Shown here: positions 51,001-63,000 of the stretch, piece by piece
Position numbering within the stretch: the stretch's first letter is position 1
Layout: each line of letters starts with the position of its first letter
NCBI RefSeq assembly: GCF_035920445.1
Contig: NZ_CP109162.1
Location: 7,006,001-7,070,000, forward strand
DNA from: Nocardia sp. NBC_01730
Lineage (GTDB): Bacteria; Actinomycetota; Actinomycetes; Mycobacteriales; Mycobacteriaceae
Direction: 5' to 3'
DNA: 64,000 nt
The notes under the pieces: generated by a model
The model's input: only the letters and a program-made list of their open reading frames with translations
The model's database searches: none
Told to the model about the DNA's origin: nothing
Made by a program: the position numbers and the translations under genes

Positions 51001-54000
51001 CGGCCTTGTTGGCCAGGAAGTTCGCCGGTGTCAGGACGGTCAGAGGGCTCGAGGCGAGGATTGTCGCGGGGTGGCTCGAGAAGCCCAGTGCTTTCCATAC
51101 TTGTCTCGGCAGGCTCGTTCCCCAGCAGCGGGTCTGCGTTGAGCGACTGCTATTGGGATGGTCGCACGAACAGATCGCTGAGGAGCTGGGCCGCGAAACC
51201 GAAACGATCTCGCATGTCCGGCATACAGCTCACCGTCGCCTGATCCAATTGCTCTCGGTTCCGCCTGTCGACAGCCCGGAGCTGGTGGACGAAACTCACG
51301 AGGACGACATTGTCCAGCAGCGGATTTCGGACGCATACGCCGCAGTTGAGTGGCGTTCGGAGTCGAGTTTAGAAGGCATGGCGCTGGCCGAGGCGACGGG
51401 GAGGGAGTTGAATCGCGGTTTCCTTCGGCTCCACCGTTTCCAGCAGGAAGTGCTTGTGCGGCGCTTTCGGGATGGGGCTTCGGTAGCGGAAGTCGCCGTG
51501 GCGCTGGGTCTGGAGGTGGACCTTTTCGGGGTACTGGAAGGTCTTGCCGTTGTTCGCTTGGCCGAGGGGATCGCGGCGGAGAAGCATCCCGCGTTGGCGG
51601 TCGTGTGGAGGGACCCGCGTGCGGCTCCGGAATTGTTCCATGCTGCGGCGGTTGTTGTTGCAGCGCAACTGGATAACGGTGATGGTCTCTGGGACTCTTT
51701 GCGAGAGTTGACCGGTGATGCGCGGACGTGTCTCGACTTGTTCCTGCGCGGACGGGCGGTGGATGAGATCGCGACCGAGATGAAGCTCGATATTGCGGCG
51801 GCCAGGAGGTTGCGTGCCCGCGCCATCCGGCGGTCGGCGGCGGTGCTCGGCAAGATGCCCATAGGTGCATGGGTTACCGGCGAACAAGCATTGAGCATCG
51901 TGGAGGCGTTGCGCACAGTCGATCCGACCGCGGTACGGCATGCGCTGGACACCCTCGATGTCAACGAAAACAAGATCTTCCTACGGCGATTCCTGTGGAA
52001 TCGCTCGAACGAAGCGATGGCGGACGAACTGGGTGTATCGGTCGGTGAAATCGAGGAAATCCAGCTCGCTTCGGCGGGACGGGTGGCCCGGAAACTGACC
52101 GGGGTCGGGGTGGTCTGGGGCGACGAGGCGAAGATCGTGGTGGCGTCGCGGACGAACAGCACGGATTTTCAGGCTTGCCTCGACCACCTCACCGCCGATG
52201 AGCGGTCCTGGATAACGCTGCGCTTGCAGGGGTGGCCGGTCACAGAGCTCGGGAATGAACTGGGCGGGCGGGTCAGAGAGAGGCAGCGGGCCGTCAGACA
52301 GTTGGTCACATTGCTGGAAGCCGATCCTGCCGACCGGGTGCCGCGGCAACAGCGACCCGCCATCGAGCGCATGGCCCGTGCGACCGCGCACGAGCGGCAC
52401 GGTGATGAGGAGCTGGCGGAGCCGCTGTGTGGGGACCGTGCGGCGCTCGAGCGGCTTCGTCGTCATCTCTTGGACGCGTTCTGCGCTGTCGAGGGGCGTT
52501 CGGAGTCGAGTCCTGAAGGCGCGGCGCTGGCTGGGGCGGCGCTGGCGGGGTTCGACCGAGGTCTACGTCGGCTCGATGGTGTTCAGCGGCAGCTGATCAC
52601 ACTGCGGTTCCGGGACGAGCTTTCGGTCGAGCAGGTCGCGGAGGAGTTGGGTCTGGAGGTGGACCTGTGTGCGGTGTTGGAAGGTCTTGCCGTGGCTCGT
52701 CTTGGCGAAGCGATTGTGGCGGAGAAGTACCTCGCGTTGGCGGTGTTGTGGGCGGATCATCGTGAGAGCCCGGCTTTGTTCGGGGCGGCGGCGGCTGTCG
52801 TCGCGGCGCACCAGGAGAACAGCGACGGCTTCTGGGATTCGTTGCGAGAGCTGACCGACGATGCGCGGCCGTGTCTCGAGTTGTTCCTCGAAGGCCGGGA
52901 GTTGAGCCAGATCGCGACCGAGCTGGGTCTCGACATCCCGACGGCCAGGAAAGTGCGTGCGCGAGTGGTCCGGCAGTCGGCGCAATTTCTTGGCGCGAGG
53001 CCCCCGGTGACGTGGGTTACCGCAGAGCAGGCGGTGAATTTGGTGGATGTGTTGGGGTGGGTCGATCCGACCGCGGCGCGGCGCGGCGCGAGCTACACCC
53101 TGGGTCCCTCCAGACGCGAGATCGTCCGTCGGCGGTTTGTCGAAAGGCTCACTGTCGGCGAGACGGCGGCCGCGTTGGGTATTACGACACGTCGAGTCGA
53201 GGACGAGCAGCTTGCGGCGGCGGGGCCGGTGGCCCGGAACCTGTTCGGGGTCACGGTGCTCGATGCTGACGAGGCGATGATCGTGGCCGCTCGCGGTATG
53301 TCTCCGACGGTGCCAGAAGATACTTCCGATGCTTCCTCGGTGCGGGGAACGTTCCTCGGCTATGAGAACTTCGAGGAGTTGCGGGCGCTGCGGGTGGAGT
53401 TGGCCGGTCTGCTCGGGCTGGAACCCGGCCGTCTGAGCCGAGAGCCGTTGCGCTGGGCCGTTGCCATTCTGGAGAAGCAGCTGCGACATCACGCGGTCCG
53501 CTTCGAGCGGGTAGTCCACTCCGGGAACCTGCCAGAGCTAGGGCAGTGGCTCGGGCGCCGGGCGCTCCTGGAGGAGGGCGGCCTCTCCGGGGTCTCGTCA
53601 GGTACGGACGCGACTCGGTTGACGGGGGACGCACAGCGACAGCACGTCGATTCGGCGCGGGAGCTGAAGCGGTTGCTTGCCACGCGGAGGCTGGAACTGC
53701 CGACAGTCGTTCCGCAGCCACCCGGACCTTTGGCCCAACTGCGGCACTTGAATGAGATAGCGGGGCGGAGCCAGGTGCCCGCGCCGACTCGGCTTGTCGA
53801 ACTCATCGAGTCGTTCTTCGCGCTGGACAGTCAGGAATTGGACCGTCACCCCACGACGGCGGACGTGGCCGAGTTGGCCGGGGTTCATCGTTCGACGGCC
53901 TGGAAGATTCTTGCCGGGAGTGGTCCGGTGTTGACGGAGCCGGGGCAGCGGGTTCTGGTGGCGGCGTTGTGGTTGGGGTATCCGGTTTCCGATGAGTTGC

Positions 54001-57000
54001 GGGCGGAGGTGGATCCGGAGTTCGCTGCGCGGAGGTTCACTCCGGGGCGGTTCGACGATGGCCGGTTCGTTCCCGGCGAGTTCGTTCCTCAACCGAGCTT
54101 TGATGCGATTGCGCGCGCAGCCCATGTGCACCGAACTGTAGTCAGTGCGGTGCTCAACCAGGCTGGTGACGTTGCCGCGGAGACGAAACGTCTGGTGTCG
54201 GCGGCGGCGGAAGAACTCAGGTACTGGCATCCGAAGCCTCCGGTTGACATCGAACAGATTCGAACGCTGAAGGTCGAACTGGCCGAATTGCTGGGGGTCG
54301 AGCCACAGCAGGTGAACAGGGAGAAAGTTACGGCCGCGTCGACGCGGGTCAACCGACCGGGTCTGCCGGACGCCACTCGCCTGGTCGAACTGGCCGAGCG
54401 TTTCCTCGAATTCGGTGACTGGGAATTGGCGAGGAAACCCACGCTCTTCCATGTGGCCGAGTTGGCCGGGGTGGGTCGTTTGACGGCCCAGCGGGTTCTC
54501 GCCGGGAGTGGTCCGGTGTTGACGGAGCCGGGGCAGCGGGTTCTGGTGGCGGCGTTGTGGTTGGGGTATCCGGTTTCCGATGAGTTGCGGGCGGAGGTGG
54601 ATCCGGAGTTCGCGGCGCGGAGGTTCACTCCGGGGCGGTTCGACGATGGCCGGTTCGTCCGGGGGATGTTCGACCCGCAGCCCACGCAGGCCGAGGTCGC
54701 CCGAGCAGTCGGCGTGGACAACAGTGTGGTCACCCGCGTGTTCGATGGGCTCCGTGATGTCGCCGCGGAGACGAAGCGTCTGGTGTTCGAGGCGGCCGAA
54801 GAACTCGGCTACTGGCATCCGAGACCGGTCGATGTCGAACAGATCCGGGCCATGAAGATCGAACTGGCCGAACTACTGCGAGTGCCACCGCAGCAGGTGA
54901 CTTGGGAAAGCGTCACAACCGCGTTGGGGCAGATCCGTGACCGCCCTGGTTCGCGGAAGAACATTCGCTTGATCGAATTGGCTGGGCGTTTCCTCGAATT
55001 CGGCGACTGGGAGTTGGTCCGGCAACCCACACTCGCCGATGTGGTCGAGTTGACCGGGGTGTCCGAGATGACCGCTCGACATGTGTTGGCTGGGGATGGT
55101 CCGGTGTCGACGGAGCGTGGGCAGCGGGTTTTGGTGGCGGCGTTGTGGTTGGGATATCCGGTTTCCGACGAGCTGCTTGGCGTCGTGGATCCGGTGTTCG
55201 CGGCGCGGAGGTTCACTCCGGGGCATTTTGTGGCGGGCCGGTTTGTCCGGGGGACGTTCGCCCCACAGCCCACACAAGCGGAGGTGACGCAGGCAGTCGG
55301 CGTGTCTGAACGCACGTTCAGGCGCGTGCTGGCTGGGGCCGATATCGGTGTGGAAACCAAGCGCGAGGTGCTCGCGAAAATCGCGGAACTCGACTGGTGG
55401 TATCCGCGCGGACGGCACGCTGGTTTGGTAGATCCGTCACTGGCGCAGTGGAACTCGACGTCGGCGGGAGACACCGACGGGTCCGGGTCCTGGCTGTACC
55501 TGCTGAACCTGTGTGGTCCGATGGTGGTGGCGGATATCGCGGCCGAATACCAGCGGCCGGTCGGGGAGCTGGAGAGTGGTGAGCTGGCAGGGACTTTGGT
55601 CAGCGACATCGAATCCGCGCTGGGCGAGCAGCGCTCGCAGGAGCTGACCGATGTCGCCGAGGCCGCGGCCCGGTTGGAGGCGTGGGGTGCGCGGCTGGAC
55701 GAGCAGGAGACAGGCCAGGGCGACGGTATCGCGGTGGTGGTGTTCGACCCGACCGTGCGAGGAACCGGCGCGCACGGGGATCTCGGACACGCCTTCTGGC
55801 TGGTGCGCCGGAACGGGAACGTGCGGATCGAACGCCGGGATCCGGGCATGGGGGTCGTCCAGCCCGATTTCACGCCACCACGAGAGTCCGCCGGTCAGCA
55901 GGTCACGGCACTGTTCCTGGATAACCAGGGCAACCCGGTGGACCCGCACGACGTGGCCGGTCCGGGCGAGACAGTCCGGTTGCGCGGCAGCGACTTCCGA
56001 GTCGGACGAGGCAGTTCCGAGCCGAACGATCAATCCGCGGCGAACGAGAATGAACTCGCCAAGGAGGAATCGTCCCCCATACCATCGGCCGCGCGGAATG
56101 ATGCTCCCGTACCGGAATCGGAAGTGATCGAGGCGCACATCGCCGCGGCCGGTTGGGCGGCACCCCAGTCCCAGCCCGTACATGTGGGTGCGAACGACAG
56201 CGACGCTTATGCAGTCTGGCTGCAAGAACTGAGCGATCGGGGGGTGGATACCGAACAGACGATGTCCGACCTGGCGACGATCTGGGAATTCCTACGACAT
56301 GATCCGAAATGGGAATTCGATACTGAACGCAACTACGGTGCCATCATCGTGTGCGGCAGCCCGGACGACGGTGGGTCGGCGGTTGTCGCGAACTTCGTTC
56401 GCGAGCATGGTCTCAGTGGAATCCCTATTGTGTTCTCCGGTTGGCACGGTGAGGCCGCCAAGTTCAGATCAGCTGCGGAGAAACTCGGCCTGAAATCCAA
56501 CGAAATCATCGAGGAACCGGACGCCGAGAATACCAGGGGAAATGCGGCGTTCTCCATAGCTCAGCTGCGAAAGCACGGTCATGATGTCGAATCCATCTCC
56601 ATCGTCGCCGTCTGTGCGCCGCAACACGCGCGCCGCGTGGTGGCGACGTTTGCGAAGAAGTGTCCAGACGTCGAGCACGTATCCGTCGTCACGGCCCCGG
56701 TTTCGGTGGATAACTACATCTTCTACGGACTGCGATCCGATTCCCATGAGGATCTGATTCCAGACCACGTCGTGGTCGAGATCCTGCGTGAAGTAAAGGG
56801 TCTGCGGGACTCTCCCCGCAAGGGGCACATCGTCGAACAAGAGATCCCGCGCCACGTGCTCGCGGCGTATCACAACGTGACCGGGACGTTCCTCCGGCAG
56901 TATGTCGAACGACTTATCGCGCAGGGTTATCCGGACCAGGCGGTCGCCCTGCTGCACGAACGGTTCGGGGACAAGATATTTCGGTGGGTGCGCGATAGTG

Positions 57001-60000
57001 TCCGTCAACCTCGGCTCGCGCGGGAGATCACCGACGAGGCGTTCGAGGGTGCGGTCGATCGCTTCGCCGAGATCGGTGAACTTGCCGAGGTCGGTGAAAG
57101 GGGCATCGAAGAGTGGGTACGCGTCAACGCCCGAAACCTCATGGCCGAGCACGAGCACAACGGCCAGGCCGATACCGCCGCCCAGGCAGGAGAGCAGCCC
57201 GAACCGGACCCCGCCGCCGCCGGACATCAGGCTGCACTCGGCGGCGGTGACCGGGAGGACCAGGTCGCCGAAGCGCCCGCACGTCGCGAAGGCGAGAATC
57301 CGACCGATGTTCTCAGTCCCGACAAGGAGATAACCGCCGAAGAACTTACGGACCTCGAGGTCGAAGTACTCGATCTGGGCGGTGGAGCGCTTATCCATGG
57401 CCTGCTCGCTCCGGGCATGGTCGGCGCCGAACTTCTCGGGGAAGAGCAGGTGCGCGCACTGGGGGGTGCCGATCCGGAGTTGGCGTGTGCTCGTGACGCA
57501 CTGGGCCGGGCGGGTTTCCCCCAGCCCACGCACAGGCCGAGGAACGAAGATGGCTTTGACGGGCCACTGCCGATTCCGGACGGCGCAATAGTCGCCACTA
57601 CCCGAGTCATCGATTCCGATAGGCAGACCTTTGCGAACGCGCGGATCTACCAAGCGGTAGTGGTCGGTTCCGTCGAGCAGTACACAGCGATCGGTGTCGG
57701 GAGCGCGCTTCACGAGCGCCATCCCGCACCGCGTTGGGACGACTCGGAATACTTCGGCCTCCATTACGCCCATGGGGTCCATCCCGACGAATGGGCCTGG
57801 ATGCGCGACGTCGGAGACCATGCCCTGGCTTGCGAGGGGGTGGACTTGCCATCTTTGTTGCAGGCCGCCAAGCGCAGCGTCGGCCGGGCTTTGGGCGCGT
57901 TCTTCGCCGACGATATTCCGCTGCACCAGATCAACGTCGGGATCGACCTCGCTACCGGCGCTTTCACGGCTCACCTGCCGACCGACGGCATGGACGTGCT
58001 CGGCTCCCCGGTGACGGTCCGGGGCCGAGTGGCTGCTCATGAGCACATCGTGGTCGCAGTGGCGTGGATACCGCGGCAGGACGGCACAGACCCGGCCGAG
58101 ACCGAAGACGATCCGACCGACGGAGCGCCACCGTCGGATGATCGGAGCGATCGGCGTCCGGACAGCCATGTCGCTGCTCCCGAAAATGGCTCGACCAGCC
58201 GTCGGTCCCCGACCACGGCCCGCTCGGCTGATGAACCAGCGGTGTCGGGGGAGGCGCCGAAACAAGCCTTGGCGCCGTCGCCAGGTGTGGTTGGCGCTGC
58301 GGCGTTCGCAGCATCGGAAGGCATGTTGGAGTCGCAGCCGCTCGTCGGAACCGTGGTGAAGGCGGTCGACGCGCAGATCGTCGCGCCGGTTCCGGTCGAT
58401 ATCAACGATAAGCTCGATGGTATTGCGGCAGAACTCGGCAAAGATCCGGTGCAATTCCGCGATGAACTCACCACACACTTGAAAGAGCTATTGGCAGAGA
58501 AGGCTGTTGCGACGCGGGTTCGCCCCGAAACATTGATGGCAATTGTTCGCGACGGACGCTTCAAGACGAAGTTCGAAACCAACGAATCCGCCGGCGGGGT
58601 CAGTATGGCCGGCCGGGCCCGACAAGAGCACATATGGTTCGGTTATGATCCGACAACCCACCCCCCCGAAATGCGTCCCGTCTACGGATACGTGCTACTG
58701 GATGGGGAACATCCGGCGGCGACCGGGCCGGACGGTATCGGATGGTGGACGAGACTCGTGGAAGACGCCTGGAAGCAGGCGATCGGTGACAGCGACATGC
58801 TCGGCTCCTATGGAGAGATACAGGTGGTCTTCAAGCAGGAAGTTCTGCAACGGACCACGTTCACCATCGGGGACAGCTTCAACATCCGCCATTCGACCTT
58901 CCCTTCGCGCATTCTGGACCCGCAGCCCGAATCCTTCGGCGCGTTCCCGGATTCAAATGCGTGGGACACTTCGGCTGTAGCCGGCGAATTCAAGGTTCCC
59001 GATACGGTGTGGGATCATCCACTCCGAACGATGGACAGGCAGTACCGGATGCCTTCGTTCACCGGACGGGAATACGCAGAGGCCCAGATCCACGGCGGAG
59101 TGACGATAGCCGATATCGACCATGTCCTGTTCCCCACGGAACCGCCCACCGAACTGCGTCGAGCGCTCGATGACGCCGGCATTCCGTGGAAGGTGCTCAA
59201 CAACGAAACCATCGCGCAAAACGGCACTCGGGAAGAGCGGGCCATAGCCCGGCAACGGATAGCCGAGCAAATTCGTTGGCTCGACAACCGACTCGCAAAC
59301 CACATGCGCAGAACCGGTGCGGGACCCGGAGATCCGGCAGTGGATGCGGTCTACCGACAACGAGAGATCCTCGATCAGGACCTCAAAAGGCTCAACCGCC
59401 CGCCACTCCCGGTGGTGCCGGAACCTGATGTCCGGGCCGCTGCCGGCCGCATCATGTCATCCGAGCGCGGCGCCGTCCCTTCGGAAGAAGATTCCGAGCG
59501 GTCACGGGAACCGGCCGAGGATTTCCCGGTCGGCCAGGCCCCACCAGCTTCGCAGCGCACTGCTGGCAAGCCCCGCGCCGCAGGTGGCATGTCGCCGAGG
59601 CCGGAGACCGCGGTGGACCCAGCATTCACCCCTGTGCCTCGGGACCGGCCACAACCACGCCGCACACCACCAGACGGGGAGCCCAGCCCTAGCCCAGCCG
59701 AGCGGCCGCAACTGGCGCAGGCACACGAACGGGGCATGACCGGTCCCGAATCAATGCGGGGATCGGCCGCACAGGCTCAGGCGCAAGGCGCGCCGAAGAC
59801 ATCATCGGGCGCCGAGCGGAACACGAGAACCACGGCGCCCACCGGTAACCGCGACGCGCCTGCCGGACCCATCGAGTTCCATCACGCGCTCTGCGCCATT
59901 CTGGCGGCAAACGCCGCAGAACATGGCCCGGAGCACGTGCTGGCCGACGCCATCCCATCGCAGATGCTTGCCGCAGTCCGCAAGCTGACTGACAAACAGT

Positions 60001-63000
60001 ATGGAGTTTTGCGGCTCCTGCAGACGGGACAATCGGTCGCCCAGGTAGCACACGAGCTGGGCATCAGCTGGGGTGAGGTCACGAGTGCGGCACAACAGGC
60101 CGCCACCATCGTGATCGAGTCGCTCGACGGTGCTCGACGCAGTCGGCTCGGTGCGCTGATGATCGCGTTGGCCGGGGCGAGGTCGCGGCAAGTGCAGAAG
60201 GTTTTCATGCGGCTCGATCCGCAATCGCGGCGGGTCGTCGACGGCTTGTGCCGGTGGGGGAAGTCGCCCGCCGATCTGGCGGCGGAACTGCGGCTGGACA
60301 GGTCCGGGATCGAGCTCATCGCACAAGCTGCCGTCCGATGGATCGCCGTATCTTTCGCAGATGGCGCGAGTGCTGAACCTGTCCTGTCGGTCCCGGCCCG
60401 TTCCGCAGGCGCGGCACAGCAGCTCACCGAGGATCAGCGAAAGGTTTCTGCGTTCTCCCCCGTCGATGAGGCGACCGATTTGCTGGGCAAGGTCTTGCGC
60501 CGACTGGACGAGCTGTTGCCCACTCATCCCGCCCGTCTGTCCGACGGCACTGTCGAAAACGAGCGCGACCAGTCATCTTCTGGACGACCACCCGAGTCGC
60601 CGCACTCCGCTCCGACGGTGGCGGCCCCGGATCAACGTCCGCTGTCCAATCGGGAAGTCGAGGTGCTCGGACTCGCACTGCAGGGCCTGTCGAATGACGA
60701 GATCGGTGCCCGTCTGTTCGTGGAGCCGAGGACGGTGAAAAACCACCAGGTTCGCGCGGCGGAGAAACTAGCCACCCACGGCTTGATCGCGACGGTGATG
60801 AAGGCGCGAAGCCAGGGGCTCCTGGATGGTTACGGGCAGGCGCCGTCGAGTCACGTCAGGCTGTCCAGCGGTGAGCTGGAGCTACTCGGTTTGATGGCGG
60901 AGGGTCTGTCGCAGAGCGCCATTGCAGCAAGGCTGGGGCTGAGGTCGCGAACAACCGTGCGGGATCGCGAGGCTCGCATCGGCGACAAACTCGGGGTGCA
61001 GGGTCAAATACCGGTGCTGATGGCGGCGCTGCGCCGGGGACTCCTCGACAACAATCCCGCGCCATCCGCAGGATCTCATCCGTACCCAGCGAACACCGAG
61101 GAAGGATCCTGGAACGAGACATCCGAACCGATCGAACCCCCCACCCCGACCGCGAACCACCCCGGAGCGCCAGCTCATCAGGGTTCCGATGTCGACGGCG
61201 AAAATGGTTCGGCAGCACGCAGTCCCGACACGAACTGGGCCGCCGCGCGTCCCGACGATGACCCAGGCCGCCCTGGCAGCGCTGCCCGCCCCGCCGGTGG
61301 GGAGGGTGCACCCGACCTACCCGCCCGGCCACATAACGCCGACCAGGACGCCAGGGACATTATCCAGGCGTTCGAGGATAGGCATCCGGATATAACGGTT
61401 TCCATCGCGGAAGGTGTTGATCCGATAGGCGTACGGGTATTCATCCGATCGATCCATGATCTGCTCGTGAAATATCCGGCAGTATTTATTCGAGAAATAG
61501 GAATTGCCGACCGCGAGAACATGCCGTTCCGTGGAACAATAGATTCAGAGGGTTCGCGCATCGCGAGTTTGATTATATTGGCGATCGACCGCGTCAACGA
61601 CTCGTCGCCCGACGATATTCGCTATTCGACTGCCTTCGCATTCGCTGAGGCGATGATCCATGCCGGTCGGTGGCGTGCCGAGGCGCACGCAATGGACGCG
61701 TTACGGGAAGCCTTCCGGTATCCCGTGACATGGAAATTTCCACAATGGCTGAAATCGCACAGAACTCCGCACCCGATCGACGAGCAGAAGTTCACTGAAT
61801 GGCTGCAACGGCAGTTCCCGGGTGAGCGCTACTTTGCCGACAAACGACACCTGCAAATTCGCACTGCTCTGATCGGTTCGTTCACGGCCGTCGAGGATGG
61901 TCGGCCGCGGAAGAGCGCAGGAATGCAGGTCTTGCACAAACTGATGGTCGACCGGGCCGAGGAATGGCGCGGCGACTCCGGCCGGGGTCCCGCCATCGAT
62001 CCGGAGTCGGCATCGGTTCGCGCCAGAAGAAAAATGGCACAGGACCTGGAACGCGAATACGATTATCTTGTCGAGGCTGTCGGGCTGGACATGCAGGATG
62101 TCACTCTCGACACCGCCGAAAGATTCTGTGCGAACGTGCGCAATATGCTCACCGAACGTCCCGAATTACTGGTTGGACGCTCAACGGAAGACCGGCTCAT
62201 AGTCGGAATAATCGATCCCGTCGACATGGGGACCGAATATGCAATGGCTTGGGCGCCTACGCCTGTCGAGAATGGTTCGCGCCGCCTGGCGAAGTTTGTG
62301 TTGAACGAGCGGTACGCCATCAATCCGGCGATGCTGGAGTTGATAATTCGCGACTCGGTGAAGATCGGGTATTCGGTCGGGAACGGCGGTCATCCGATCG
62401 ATGTTCTCCTGACCCATGAACGCGGCCACGCTTTTCATATGCTCAGCGGTCTCATGGATAGTCCGGAAATCGACTTCGCCGAGTTGATGCGTGCGATAGT
62501 CGTCCTGTTCGTCCGGAACAACCGGCCGACCGAATTGGATGAGATCGTGGGCTGGCTGAGCAGAGAACTGACCGGCTACAGCTTCGGCAACGACGGTAAA
62601 CTCAATCTCCGAGAGGCCTATGCCGAGGCGTACGCCGCGATCAGGTCATTGGGCCATACTGCCACCGACGCCCAAAAATTGGCCTACTCGCGGATGGCGG
62701 AAGCGATACTCGCACGAGCCGAAGCACGAGACACGACCAGCTCGGCATCACCTGACCACACACCCGAGCCACCCACATCGGCACCGCGGCGACAACAGCC
62801 TCCGCCACCGCACACGGACCCGAGTTCGGATCTCGCCACGGAGTCCCCGGACAACCATCGCGATACCAACCCCATGATGGAGCCACCCGACGAGACACCG
62901 CGGTACCCCATCGCGGGAACCACGTCGACCGGTGGTAGCGGCCACATGCCACCACCGCGGTTCCGGCAGTTGCTCGAACAGGATGTCGCGCAGGGCCACC

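Noticed and set aside
50103..55425. Tandem repeats as a CRISPR array or satellite
   Set aside because: The periods are 588 and about 1150 bp, all multiples of three, and they encode conserved HTH units. There are no short repeats with unique spacers.
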